Source of the DNA: Prostheceraeus crozeri
Taxonomy: Eukaryota; Platyhelminthes; Polycladida; Euryleptidae
Length of the DNA stretch: 64,000 bases
Reading direction: 5' to 3'
Assembly (NCBI GenBank): GCA_907163375.1
Contig: CAJQUW010016957.1
Coordinates: forward strand, 62,001 to 126,000
This document shows, in pieces, positions 11,491-22,678 of the stretch (its first letter is position 1; every line of letters begins with the position of its first letter). Both the position numbers and the translations under genes were made by a program. The notes beneath the pieces were generated by a model. It was not told where the DNA came from. It saw only the letters and a list, made by a program, of their open reading frames with translations, and ran no database searches.

Positions 11491-12640
11491 TTGGTGCACA
11501 TTCTAATACGCCAAGACCAAATTGTCGGAAATGATCTATACAGTGTACACTTATACTATCGATGTTTAATTTCAAGTAAATTGTGACTTTCCATTCTCAT
11601 CGATTTTCCCATTACTTGATCTAAATCCTGCCCCAATACAGATCATTTGGACAACTGGACTTTATTCAAGAATTCAAGAGCAATGAAGAGATATAATATA
11701 CATGATTTATTTCAGGCTTTGAAGTATTCCAGCTTTCATAGAAGGAAAATCGATGGACATTTTGTCACAGTGATACACGAATGTTTTCATATTCATCGAA
11801 GGAATTGATGCGGATTTCCTGATCAACTTTATCTGTATCAAACTGAAGACATCATCTGTGGATATTTCTGTAGATTTTGATCATGGCTTTGATCTACATA
11901 ACAATAAATTAGACATGGATACTGCGGCAATGATTGTAATAGTACGTAGTGAATCACTAGTTTTCACTGATGCAGTAATCGCTTATTCAATGACTAGCTT
12001 TGAGCAAGAAAAAATAGATTATCCAAATTTTTTCCGGAAGGAGTCCACAGTTTTCCAAAAACACTGATGAATCGATTTTAGCAAACAAATATCCTTGAAA
12101 TTAGTCTACTAATTGTACAAAAATGAACGTGTATAAATGTACAGATCTCCATGCCAATGGTCATTGATGCTACGTGCCGTAGATGTCCAACTACAATCAC
12201 TGACAGGTTCCTTTTCAGTTGTTTTTGGCAATTGCTTTTTCTAGTAGGAGTCTTGTAATTCTTCAGTCTGTTCTTGATTGGGTTCAGAATCTTCCCTCAA
12301 CAGATTCTCTATTCGAAGAATGTGCGTATTAAAATATTAATGCATTTTAAAATAATAAAGTGAATTGTTTACAACCAGTTTTATCCAAATGCTCACTAAC
12401 TATCGTCAACTAGCAAGACTGCGTCCAATCCGTCACCGGCTTCTAGTCTAGTACATACTATGGGAATTGAGCGTCCCTTAGATATAATATTGTAGTGAAT
12501 ACTAGGCCTATGCCGGCTACTGAATCAACAACAACAACTAGGCCTATGCAGTATCATTTCATTGCATGATTTTCCACAGGTTCATAAGTTCCGCGAAACA
12601 GGTATTTCTCAAATATTTCCAATTTTCTCACAGAATATCA
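11491..12640. other. Intronic sequence, nothing recognised
   Basis: AT-rich sequence with short frames only. A copy of TAGGCCTATGC occurs twice near 12507-12547. No transposon ends were identified. Confidence 0.5.
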
Positions 12641-12644
12641 AGCT

Positions 12645-14190
12645 TGTCGACTGATTGCCCTCGATAAAAATCCAGGCATCTGGCCAATTGGAATTGGGGA
12701 AGTTCTAAGAAGGATAATAGGAAAAGTACCGTAATTACTTGGACTTTGAAAAACGATATTCAAGAAGTAAGCGGACATTTGTAGAGCTGTACAGGTATTC
12801 TTTCGTGAATTGAAGCATCATCATTCCGCAGAAAAGTTATTTTGTGATTCAAATACAGAAGCAGTTCTTATGGTAGATGCTATCAATGCCTTCAATTGTT
12901 TGAATCGCGAAGCTGCTCTAAATAACATGAAAACAATTTGCCCAGCGTTTCATACTTACCTTCTTAATACCTATCAAACTCCAGCGAAACTCTTCTCCAT
13001 AACAATGAATACTTCGGACGTCAATTATATTACATCAGAAGAAAATTAAAAAATTTTAAAATTTACGCATCATCTCCGGATGGCGCTAAGAAGGCAGTTA
13101 TAAGTGGAGCTATAATTTACGGTGTAATTGCTCATCTATTACTGAGCGTCACTTGTCGTTGTGCATGAGAACGTGGAAAAGTATAGTTGAGCAGGAAAGT
13201 CACATATTAAGCACTTGTATTCCGTCCATACTCACCACATCTGGACATTTCCGTCTTCCAGCAATAAGAACTGACAGACATGGTAACTCTTTCTTCCCTT
13301 ACATGGCGAGACTTTGCAACACCAGTTTTCATCGTCAGCTTGGTGCATGCGCTTAATCTAACTGTGCAATGATTTTATTATACATGCATACTTCGCTTTA
13401 TCTTATACTTCTTGAAGAGTTTACTGACATTACTTACATTGTACACGCAAGTTTCTTTGTATATTATGATTACCATTCAAATAAAGAAATACACAAATCA
13501 AATCAAGAAGGTTGCACACAGGGCGATCCATGTGCTATGCCATTTTATGCGTTGGGTATGTCACCATCAGTGAAAGATTTGGCGAAAAACTCTACTGACG
13601 AGAGCACAAAGCAGATTTGTTATGCTGATGACAGCTGTTGTCTCGGCAAACTAAAAGATATCCAAAAAATGGTGGGAACATTTCCTTCAACGTGGACCAT
13701 TGAATGAATACTTTCCCAATCAACTGAAAACTGTTCTCCTATTAAAGGATGGCACAGACATCGAACAAGCAAAACAGATTTTCAATGGATTCGACATAAA
13801 AATCATAAAACCTAGGGGAAGGTATTTGGGAGCTGCACTTGGAGATGATCCTTACAAATCCATTTATGTTAAACAGAAAATAGAAAGATGGGTAGCAGAT
13901 GTGGAGCACATGGCTAAGATATCTGCAGATGACCCACAAGCAGCGCTCTGGGGATTTACGAAAGGACTTTGTCATCAGTGGAATTTCATTAAGAGAACTG
14001 TCGGTGATGTGAGTAATTATTTCATCCCACTAGAGAATGCCATCAGAAATCTGTTCATTTCCGCCATCACAGGTCATGCAATTTCGGACTTAGAAGGAAG
14101 AATGTCTTCACTTCCATCGAGATTTGGAGGATTGGGGAACAGACAGAGAATATGTAGCCTCTACGATGATAACTGCATCATTAACTGATC
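12645..14190 (+). pseudogene. Reverse transcriptase of an unclassified retroelement, interrupted
   Basis: Plus strand. The first block, IALDKNPGIWPIGIGEVLRR (about 12652), is followed by AVLMVDAINAFNCLNREAAL (12868 on), then after an insertion CTQGDPCAMPFYALG (13515 on), the catalytic YADD box at 13620-13631, and a downstream block with RGRYLGAALGDDP and LPSRFGGLG. This order is typical of a reverse transcriptase lineage common in marine invertebrate genomes; I cannot place it firmly as DIRS-like or non-LTR. Frameshifts occur near 12730 and 13700. A foreign 3'-LINE piece sits at about 13046-13503. The right end abuts LRR copy C near 14280. Confidence 0.75.
13046..13503 (+). mobile_element. 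5'-truncated LINE tail inserted in the reverse transcriptase
   Basis: This interval separates the two halves of the surrounding reverse transcriptase at a point where the family is normally continuous. It encodes HFRLPAIRTDRHGNSFFPYM, resembling the carboxy end of jockey/CR1-type LINE proteins, then a 3' region with an AATAAA-like signal (CAAATAAAGAAATACAC) and an A-rich end. A short repeat of AGAAG-type sequence is visible at both junctions but is too short to prove a target duplication. Confidence 0.6.
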
Positions 14191-15005
14191 TTATTTGTTA
14201 GGAAGAGGAAACATACGAAAATCTTGACATGAAAGACATCGAGGCTTCGAAAACGAAAATGAAAAAGATAAAATTCTATAAAATCTCCAACATCTCGTGA
14301 ACCGCAGAGAGAATCGAAGACGATATAACACTTACAGCTGCATCTCAATGGATTAGAGAACAAATTCACTTCCCCCAATTTTTCTAGTGTGTTATTAAAA
14401 GCGTCTTTTGAAATAGTCTTCAATTCATTTGCTTCCAGAAAGATAGTTTTCAAATTTGTCATTCCGCTTAAGGATAAGCTGGCTAATCGACTAATTTTGC
14501 ATTTGTAGAGATCAAGGACCCTCAGATTCTTTAACTGAGAGAAATAATGAAGGAATGTCACCGAGTGGGTTGCTTCCAAAAGTCAAATCTTCTAGAAGTG
14601 GCATATAACTGATTGAGGGCACAGAAAATCCATTGGCAATTGTTAATTTATTTCCAAGAAGTGATAGAAACTTTAAGCGAGTTAATGATCGAAAGGCACC
14701 ATCGTGGATTGACTGAATGTTGCAGTTGTATAACTTTAAGAAATCAATTGAGCTGCAATCATGAAATGCGTCATCTTTCAACCTGGAAATATTGTGGCTA
14801 CCCCAGAAACGGAGTTTATACACTCTTGGATCTGAAACTCCCACTGGGTAACGAGGAATTCGCTTTGGAATGTCCGTTAATGAGCCTGCATCTGGATTGT
14901 ATGATCTGCACTTGACATCCCAATTGCATCCCTCGGTTGTGTAGGTGCAGAGTTTACCATACTGAAATTCACATTTAGTTGAAGTCGAACATGATTCGCA
15001 GGTGA
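14191..15005 (-). pseudogene. LRR gene copy C, frameshifted
   Basis: Minus strand. The N-terminal part reads ITCESCSTSTKCEFQYGKLC, then GCNWDVKC, the LRR block nearly identical to copy A, and an LRRCT start (NPLRCSCKCYIVFDSLCGSR). A small deletion near 14545 (GAGAGAAATAATG against GAGAGAAAAATAATG in copy A) shifts the frame between LRR3 and LRR4, so the gene is broken. The C-terminal end beyond the first cap cysteines runs into the retroelement relic on the left. Identity to copy A across the LRRs is very high by eye, implying recent duplication or gene conversion. Confidence 0.75.
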
Positions 15006-15084
15006 TGTGTAATATCCTACGTATTAATATTATTAAAAGTAAATTCCCTTTAAAATTTCTTCATGGTGATTTTGAAACTTATAT

Positions 15085-15590
15085 TTGTATAGGACCGCGG
15101 AATTAGAATTTGAGCTACCTTTTCCCGGTCTAGTCTGGTTACACAATACATTAATTATCTTGATGGATCTTGCTCTCATTTAAACATTATTATGAATGGT
15201 ATAACAAGTTAGAACATTACATTGGCGACGGGAGGAAACGAATCTTACATTACTGAATTTACATGAAATGGATTTTCTGAATAATTGATTGGATTACACG
15301 GAAAAGTTTGCGATAAGTATTACTTTCAGTATAGATCATCTAAATTGTTCGTAATTATCTATTCATTCATTGAAAATGTCAACTAGCTCATCAAGCACAA
15401 GTTCGAATGTGCCTACAAGTTCAAGTTCTATCAGAATTGAACCTTACTCCAGACAAATCGATTTTTCTATATGGCTAAAGAAATTTGAACTTTTATTGAA
15501 ATTAGCTCACGTACCTGATACGGATAAAGTCAATTTTCTGTTGACTAATTTGGAACTGTCAATCTTTGAGTAACTACTTTTTCTAGTATT
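15085..15590 (+). pseudogene. LTR-retrotransposon 5' fragment: LTR end, primer-binding site, gag start
   Basis: The string ACATTGGCGACGGGAGG near 15219 looks like an LTR end followed by a tRNA primer-binding site (TGGCGAC type, common in Ty3/gypsy elements). About 155 bases later a frame begins at 15376 with a Ser/Thr-rich leader and SRQIDFSIWLKKFELLLKLA, the pattern of a Ty3-like gag N-terminus. The frame ends at 15571 and no protease, RT or integrase follows, so it is a truncated fragment. Class assignment is inferred from layout. Confidence 0.55.
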
Positions 15591-15685
15591 GATGATTATC
15601 ATGAAATCGTAAATAAATCGGGAGGGTAGTGCTTTAAATAATGTTCCACTTGTGGAACTGTGGGCAAAAAAGGGCCCATTCACAG

Positions 15686-15809
15686 CTATTTCACTCATCT
15701 TGTTTCGGTTTCCATAAAGGAAGGTGACCAAAATCTCCCAACCGTCTATGCCTCCTCACTTTCCCCGGCATATTATAAATCAATCTATTGAATAGTTATA
15801 TTAGCAAAA
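15686..15809 (+). repeat. Dispersed repeat, copy 2 (first copy at 7.16-7.28 kb)
   Basis: Near-identical to 7156-7278 with a few substitutions such as AAGGAAGGTGACCAAAAT against AAGGACGGTGACCCAAAT. It begins inside the collapsed LTR fragment zone and ends just before the 38-bp satellite leader. Confidence 0.8.
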
Positions 15810-15967
15810 TATTTTTTGCTCACATTAGGTCATCACAGGGTCATTCGGTCATTAGGGGTTTTTTTGTCATCACATTAGGTTTCAATCAAAAGACAATAAG
15901 CCACAATAATATAATAAATTGTAGCTCAACCTTATTGAGGAAAAGTACCGGGACAAAATCTCTCTTT

Positions 15968-16439
15968 TGGGAGTGTAACTAGTAGACTTTGATGTTTTAT
16001 AAAGCGCCGATGTAACTAGTACAATTTTGATGCTTTTCAAAGCGCCGATGTAGCTGGTACAATTTTGGTGCTTTTCAAAGCGCCGCTGTAGCTGGTACAA
16101 TTTTGATGCTTTTCAAAGCGCCGATGTAGCTGGTACAATTTTGGTGCTTTTCAAAGCGCCGCTGTAGCTGGTACAATTTTGATGCTTTTCAAAGCGCCGA
16201 TGTAGCTGGTACAATTTTGGTGCTTTTCAAAGCGCCGCTGTAGCTGGTACAATTTTGGTGCTTTTCAAAGCGCCGATGTAGCTGGTACAATTTTGGTGCT
16301 TTTCAAAGCGCCGCTGTAGCTGGTACAATTTTGATGCTTTTCAAAGCGCCGATGTAGCTGGTACAATTTTGGTGCTTTTCAAAGCGCCGCTGTAGCTGGT
16401 ACAATTTTGGTGCTTTTCAAAGCGCCGATGTAGCTAGTA
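15968..16439 (+). repeat. 38-bp satellite, left block (about 12 units)
   Basis: Tandem units of 38 bp with the core TACAATTTTGATGCTTTTC followed by AAAGCGCCGATGTAGCTGG. Units differ at two main positions, TTTTGATGC or TTTTGGTGC and GCCGATGTA or GCCGCTGTA, often in alternation. Each unit contains the inverted repeat TTTGA ... TCAAA with a 6-base loop. The array is cut at TA (16438-16439) by the transposon that follows and resumes in register at 18185. Confidence 0.97.
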
Positions 16440-18184
16440 CAGTCTGCGACATTTTATTAGGACCACCCATATTTTTTTAGTTTTTTACACCTAGCTACTT
16501 GTTGATGTCATTATCTTTCACCCTTGTCAATACATTAAATAGGCATGTATGCCAACAATATACCACAACATAGCCATCTACTGATTAGTAACACAGACAC
16601 CAGACACTCAAACATAAAAATTGACCGCGACATATTATTAGGACCACCTTCGACATTTAGATAAGAAGCTTTCTTTTAGACATGACAACGCTAGATAAAG
16701 ATCTATTATCAGTTATTTACTTATATGTCGATTTCTTAGCAATACAAATTGTGTGTTCTGGTTGCCTTATTTGTGCATTGTCGGCTTGCTGTGAGAAAGC
16801 CGCATGTGAGAAACTATCATTAATGTGTGGTGTGTGTCATCGCCTGCGCACGCACACTGTTGTCTGTCAACAATAAAGATATTAATATTCATTATCAAAT
16901 CGATGCTTGATTTGCTTTGCATCATCGAGACCAGATATCTGAACTATTGAGATAACATGGATATCTACCAATACGATTTATGTTTAGGTCTAACGTGGAA
17001 AGTCTAAATCTTACTCATGAGTAAAAACGGATCTAACAACAAGCATAAGTGGCTCGTAGATGGAAGCTTTGTCTCGCGAAGAGTTTTCTCAGCGTGAAAT
17101 CGCTACTCGTTGTTATGCTTCAAAGTCGTCGGCACTACTTGTTCAACGGAATATGACTTCTGGAAATCCTTATGCAGCAAACCGACGATGACGTTGTGGA
17201 GCATGATGAAAATCTACGACACAAGATGGCCGATTCCAAGAGCGTAGGCCTACTGTTTGAAAAGGGTGGCTAATAACGTCGTCCCAGCTACGAAGACCAT
17301 GGTAGAAGCGTTACATCAACGAAGCGGCACACACTGTTCAACGAGGGATGCATAAAATGATTGCCAGCGGGATTGCGGTCAAGGAAAGTGTCGTAACTGA
17401 CCCCATGCATGAAGATCTAATAGGCTTAATTTTGCCACTCGCCATGTCAATTGGAGCGTCAATGACTGGTGAATGGTGGCATTCTGCGTAGAGCCGATTG
17501 AGTGTCACCAGACTACTCGTCAGCGAATGTGGCAGTCACGTGGATCACTTGCTCCTGCGTTTCAGCCCGTCAAACACCAAGCAAAGGTCATGCTGTAGGC
17601 CTGTTTTCTTGCGAGGAAACTGGTAGGCTTCATGTTTGTGAGTGCTCTATTAACTCGATTCGACTTCATCCTTACAAGTGCTTCAGAGAAGGGTGATTCC
17701 ATAGTTCATGACTGCTGGTTTCCGGAAAACAACGGACTGCTTATGCAAGAGGGAGCTCCCTGCCACACTGTCAGTATTGTGAAGCGACGTTTTGATGACA
17801 TCAGCGCCACTTTGTTGGAAGGACCATCTCCGATGTAAACCATTCAGAACATTAATGCGCTATCATGAAGCATCGGCTGCATAAGATTTACATAAGATGT
17901 TTGGGTTGCTAATTACAAAACAAAAACGCAGCGTTGTCATGTCCAAAGGAAAACTTTTTATGTAAATGTCGAAGGTGGTCCTAATAATATGTCGCGGTCA
18001 ATTTTTGTATTTGATTGTCTAGTGTCTATGTTATTAATCAGTAGATGTCTATGTTGTGGTATATTGTTGGCATACATGCCTATTTAATGTATTGACAAGA
18101 GTGAAAGATAATATGACATCAACAAGTAGCTAGGTGTAGATAACTAAAAAAATATGGGTGGTCCTAATAAAATGTCGCAAACTG
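16440..18184 (+). mobile_element. Tc1-like transposon with IR/DR ends, inserted in the satellite
   Basis: A 1,745-bp element with TA duplicated at 16438-16439 and 18185-18186. The inverted repeats are about 220 bp. Each contains two direct repeats, an outer GCGACATTTTATTAGGACCA (16446 on) and an inner GCGACATATTATTAGGACCA (about 16627 on), mirrored at the right end (about 17970 and 18160). This IR/DR layout is known from Sleeping Beauty-type Tc1 elements. The internal transposase is degenerate. Joining the flanks restores a perfect 38-bp satellite unit, so the insertion is younger than the array. Confidence 0.95.
17050..17880 (+). pseudogene. Tc1 transposase relic
   Basis: Fragments in several frames. 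LSREEFSQREIATRCYA near 17070 corresponds to the N-terminal helix-turn-helix start; LMQEGAPCHTVSIVKRRFDD near 17742 corresponds to the region around the second catalytic aspartate, which is replaced here (QEG instead of the usual QDN). The block ends in LLEGPSPM and a stop where SPDLNPIE is expected. Many stops and shifts; clearly non-functional. Confidence 0.8.
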
Positions 18185-20745
18185 TACAATTTTGATGCTT
18201 TTCAAAGCGCCGATGTAGCTGGTACAATTTTGGTGCTTCTCAAAGCGCCGATGTAGCTGGTACAATTTTGGTGCTTTTCAAAGCGCCGCTGTAGCTAGTA
18301 CAATTTTGGTGCTTTTCAAAGCGCCGATGTAGCTGGTACAATTTTGATGCTTTTCAAAGCGCCGCTGTAGCTAGTACAATTTTGGTGCTTTTCAAAGCGC
18401 CGATGTAGCTGGTACAATTTTGGTGCTTTTCAAAGCGCCGATGTAGGTAGTACAATTTTGATGCTTTTCAAAGCGCCGATGTAGCTGGTACAATTTTGGT
18501 GCTTTTCAAAGCGCCGATGTAGCTGGTACAATTTTGATGCTTTTCAAAGCGCCGCTGTAGCTAGTACAATTTTGGTGCTTTTCAAAGCGCCGATGTAGCT
18601 GGTACAATTTTGGTGCTTTTCAAAGCGCCGATGTAGCTAGTACAATTTTGATGCTTTTCAAAGCGCCGATGTAGCTGGTACAATTTTGGTGCTTTTCAAA
18701 GCGCCGATGTAGCTGGTACAATTTTGGTGCTTTTCAAAGCGCCGCTGTAGCTAGTACAATTTTGGTGTTTTATAAAGCGCCGATGTAGCTAGTACAATTT
18801 TGATGCTTTTCAAAGCGCCGCTGTAGCTAGTACAATTTTGATGCTTTTCAAAGCGCCGATGTAGCTGGTACAATTTTGGTGCTTTTCAAAGCGCCGCTGT
18901 AGCTAGTACAATTTTGATGCTTTTCAAAGCGCCGATGTAGCTAGTACAATTTTGATGCTTTTCAAAGCGCCGATGTAGCTGGTACAATTTTGGTGCTTTT
19001 CAAAGCGCCGATGTAGCTGGTACAATTTTGGTGCTTTTCAAAGCGCCGCTGTAGCTAATACAATTTTGGTGTTTTATAAAGCGCCGATGTAGCTAGTACA
19101 ATTTTGATGCTTTACAAAGCGCCGCTGTAGCTAGTACAATTTTGATGCTTTACAAAGCGCCGCTGTAGCTAGTACAATTTTGATGCTTTACAAAGCGCCG
19201 CTGTAGCTAGTACAATTTTGATGCTTTATAAAGCGCCGATGTAGCTGGTACAATTTTGGTGCTTTTCAAAGCGCCGCTGTAGCTAGTACAATTTTGATGC
19301 TTTTCAAAGCGCCGCTGTAGCTAGTACAATTTTGATGCTTTTCAAAGCGCCGCTGTAGCTAGTACAATTTTGGTGCTTTTCAAAGCGCCGATGTAGCTGG
19401 TACAATTTTGGTGCTTTTCAAAGCGCCGCTGTAGCTAGTACAATTTTGGTGCTTTTCAAAGCGCCGCTGTAACTAGTACAATTTTGATGCTTTACAAAGC
19501 GCCGCTGTAGCTAGTACAATTTTGATGCTTTACAAAGCGCCGCTGTAGCTAGTACAATTTTGATGCTTTACAAAGCGCCGCTGTAGCTAGTACAATTTTG
19601 ATGCTTTACAAAGCGCCGCTGTAGCTAGTACAATTTTGATGCTTTTCAAAGCGCCGCTGTAGCTAGTACAATTTTGATGCTTTTCAAAGCGCCGCTGTAG
19701 CTAGTACAATTTTGATGCTTTTCAAAGCGCCGCTGTAGCTAGTACAATTTTGATGCTTTTCAAAGCGCCGATGTAGCTGGTACAATTTTGGTGCTTTTCA
19801 AAGCGCCGCTGTAGCTAGTACAATTTTGATGCTTTTCAAAGCGCCGATGTAGCTAGTACAATTTTGATGCTTTTCAAAGCGCCGTTGTAGCTAGTACAAT
19901 TTTGATGCTTTTCAAAGCGCCGATGTAGCTGGTACAATTTTGATGTTTTCAAAGCGCCGCTGTAACTAGTACAATTTTGATGTTTTCAAAGCGCCGCTGT
20001 AACTAGTACAATTTTGATGCTTTTCAAAGCGCCGCTGTAACTAGTACAATTTTGATGCTTTTCAAAGCGCCGATGTAACTAGTACAATTTTGATGTTTTC
20101 AAAGCGCCGCTGTAACTAGTACAATTTTGATGCTTTTCAAAGCGCCGCTGTAACTAGTACAATTTTGATGCTTTTCAAAGCGCCGCTGTAACTAGTACAA
20201 TTTTGATGTTTTCAAAGCGCCGATGTAGCTAGTACAATTTTGATGTTTTCAAAGCGCCGCTGTAACTAGTACAATTTTGATGTTTTCAAAGCGCCGCTGT
20301 AACTAGTACAATTTTGATGCTTTTCAAAGCGCCGATGTAGCTAGTACAATTTTGATGTTTTCAAAGCGCCGCTGTAACTAGTACAATTTTGATGCTTTTC
20401 AAAGCGCCGCTGTAACTAGTACAATTTTGATGCTTTTCAAAGCGCCGCTGTAGCTAGTACAATTTTGGTGTTTTGTAATGCACCGCAGGCGAAACTTCCA
20501 GCATTCTAGGAGTGTAACTAGTACAACTTTGATGCTTTTCAAAGCGCCGCTGTAACTAGTACAATTTTGATGCTTTTCAAAGCGCCGCTGTAGCTAGTAC
20601 AATTTTGGTGTTTTATAATGCACCGCAGGCGAAACTTCCAGCATTTTAGGAGTGTAACTAGTACAATTTTGATGTTTTTTCATGCGACGCAGGCAAAAAC
20701 TCCAGCACTATGGGTGTGCAACCAGCAGAATTCAAGCTCTTTAAA
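18185..20745 (+). repeat. 38-bp satellite, right block (about 60 units plus long variants)
   Basis: Continuation of the satellite after the Tc1 insertion. Most units are 38 bp. A 37-bp form (GATGTTTTCAAAG) appears from about 19943. Local runs of identical variants show segmental amplification, for example four TTTACAAAGCGCCGCTGTAG units near 19110-19210 and again at 19490-19615. From 20470 the unit changes to a longer form containing CACCGCAGGCGAAACTTCCA, repeated about three times, before the array fades near 20745. Confidence 0.97.
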
Positions 20746-20929
20746 GCGCCTAGAATATACCGTATTTCTTTGAATATGAGACGCGTCTCTTATTTCTTTC
20801 GGAGCTATTATTAATGCGTCTTTTATTTATTGAATTTTCAAATTTTCATTGTTTCATTAGAGAAACATGTTTTTCACGGCTACTCACTTAGATAACTAGA
20901 AAGTATTTTGAAATGCATTATTATCAGAA

Positions 20930-21781
20930 GTCGAAAGTCCTTGTCACCGGTAAGAGTCTTAAGGAGCAGACGAAGTCAGGAAAATGGCCTTGCAGTTGCT
21001 GCATGAAAGGCGTCGGGGTGAACTCTATCTTCTGTGTTTCGTGCAAAATGTGGTGCCAAGAAGTGTTCCGGACTTCGTGACCTCAATGGAGTCCACAGTT
21101 TCCGTTGTCGAAAGTGTGTGAATGGCAAATCTGCAGACGGCGAGGACTCCCTAGAAATCAACGGCATGACGGTGAAAGAGGTGCAAGATTTCTGCTATCT
21201 TGGGGATGTCCTTGATAGAGAAGCCGGAACGGAAAGTGCAGTCAGAGCGCGCATTGCAATCGCGTGGAAGTGGCAGCCTGTTGACAAACAAAGGCATTCC
21301 GTTGAGTTATAGGGCACACGTATACGAGTTGTGCATAAGATCCGTCCTAACTTATGGTGCGGAAACGTGGCCACTCACTCAAAAATTGATAGAGCAGCTA
21401 AGAGGCGTTGATAGGCGAATGCTGCGTTATATGGCACATGTGAAGCTGAAGGACAAGGTACCAAGTGATGAAGTGGCAAGACTGTGCGGCATACCCGAAC
21501 TTCCTATTCGCCTACGTCAGAAACGCTTGCGATGGTTCGGGCATGTAAGGAGAGCAACTGATAACATCATCGGTGAGGTATACCATCTTTCGGTTGACGG
21601 TCGCCGTCCACCAGGAAGACCGAAGAAAACGTGGTATGCCTGTGTCGAAGAAGACCTAGAACAACTGAAGGTGAAGGAGGACACTGCTCTAGATCGGAAA
21701 GCGTGGAAGAAAGTCATCGCAGGAACGTCCAACCCTGGTGGAATCGGGAACAAACGACGAAAAACGAAAAAGTAAAGTAAG
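20930..21781 (+). mobile_element. 5'-truncated LINE inserted in the pogo element
   Basis: Flanked by the 11-bp duplication TATTATCAGAA (20919-20929 and 21782-21792). It carries only the 3' end of a LINE: the C-terminal part of the endonuclease/reverse-transcriptase polyprotein and a short AAAGTAAAGTAAG tail. The target duplication and 5' truncation are typical of target-primed reverse transcription. Confidence 0.88.
21034..21775 (+). pseudogene. LINE reverse transcriptase, C-terminal fragment
   Basis: Two overlapping frames. The first (21034-21312) has a cysteine-rich start and EVQDFCYLGDVLD. The second reads CIRSVLTYGAETWPLTQKL, RRMLRYMAHVKLKDKVPSDE and RLRWFGHVRRATD, then RPPGRPKKTW. These motifs are standard for the region after the RT domain in many metazoan LINEs. 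A frameshift near 21270 breaks continuity. It has the same domain as the relic at 51.7-52.2 kb but is from a different family. Confidence 0.85.
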
Positions 21782-21992
21782 TATTATCAGAAAATAGAAT
21801 AAAATGCCGGCCGTAAAACTATGCTCACAGCCAATGAAAACGTACTGGTGGTTTCCAAGAATTCTAAAGCGGAAAATTCCTAGAATTTTGTTCCTCTGAG
21901 CAATCACGAGACTTATTATTAGTCACATAAGAATTTTCCTCATAGATAGTGCGACCACCTCACCGCATCCACTGTGTATCATCACTAAGAGT

Positions 21993-22678
21993 ATGGAGAA
22001 ACATACCAAACGGAGATTAAGAAGTCAATCAACCGAATTTAAATTGGAAGTAATCAAATACGCCGAGAAATCTTCAAATAGAGCTGCGGAGAGGCAATAT
22101 GGAGTCACAGAGTGCATGATTAGAAAGTGGAGACAACAGAAGGATGAATTAGAGAAGCCGTCAGCAGCAAAACGCGAAAAGTTGGTAGGAGGTGGAAGAA
22201 AGCCAAGTTTGGGTACGCTTGAGGAAACGCTTATTGAACGAGTTTTACATGAGAGAGCCAAACAGAATCACGTTCCGTGCAGATTGATTCAAGTGTGGGC
22301 GCTAGATCTGACACGAGAAAATGGTCTGCTTGATTTCAAGGCCTCTCGTGGATGGCTGTCGAATTTTCTCCGAAGATTTAATTTGACTGTTCTCCGTCCA
22401 ATAACTAGTGGTCAAAGTTTACCGAAAGATTTAGTTCCCAAAGTGGTGAGTTTCATCCAATATTGCAAGAAGCAATTTGACGACTTCTCGTTTCCTTCTG
22501 GTGCTGTTGTTAACATGGATGAGACTCCAATTTGGGCGGATATGCCCTCTGCAACCACAGTAGAGCAGAAAAGTGCCTCATCAATTCCAATACGAACAAC
22601 TGGGCACGAAAAGAACCGAATGACTGTCGCTCTGGCGATCAAAAGTGATGGTGAAAAATTGAAGCCTTACATTGTAAT
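21993..22678 (+). pseudogene. Pogo/Tigger transposase, part 1
   Basis: Starts with a helix-turn-helix of the CENP-B/pogo type (FKLEVIKYAEKSSNRAAER, then YGVTECMIRKWRQ), followed by a second DNA-binding domain (GWLSNFLRRFNLTVLR) and the first catalytic aspartate region (NMDETPIWADMPS), then TTGHEKNRMTVALAIKSDGE. Coding ends abruptly at 22678 where the hAT insertion begins; the nine codons that follow in the open frame belong to the insertion. Continues at 26357. Confidence 0.9.

Noticed and set aside
11293-11499. Small minus-strand frame (PWLYPDAQYLHSSSLP), conserved at 35545-35814, as an independent gene
   Set aside because: Both copies lie in the duplicated 5' flank and are of recent origin, so similarity does not show selection; the starts differ.
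15882-16100. Minus-strand frame with periodic residues in the satellite leader
   Set aside because: Periodic translation of the 38-bp repeat (not a multiple of three, so frames rotate); no coding evidence.
15968-20745. CRISPR-like appearance of the 38-bp array
   Set aside because: Units are directly adjacent with no unique spacers, and the context is a eukaryotic intron. It is a satellite.
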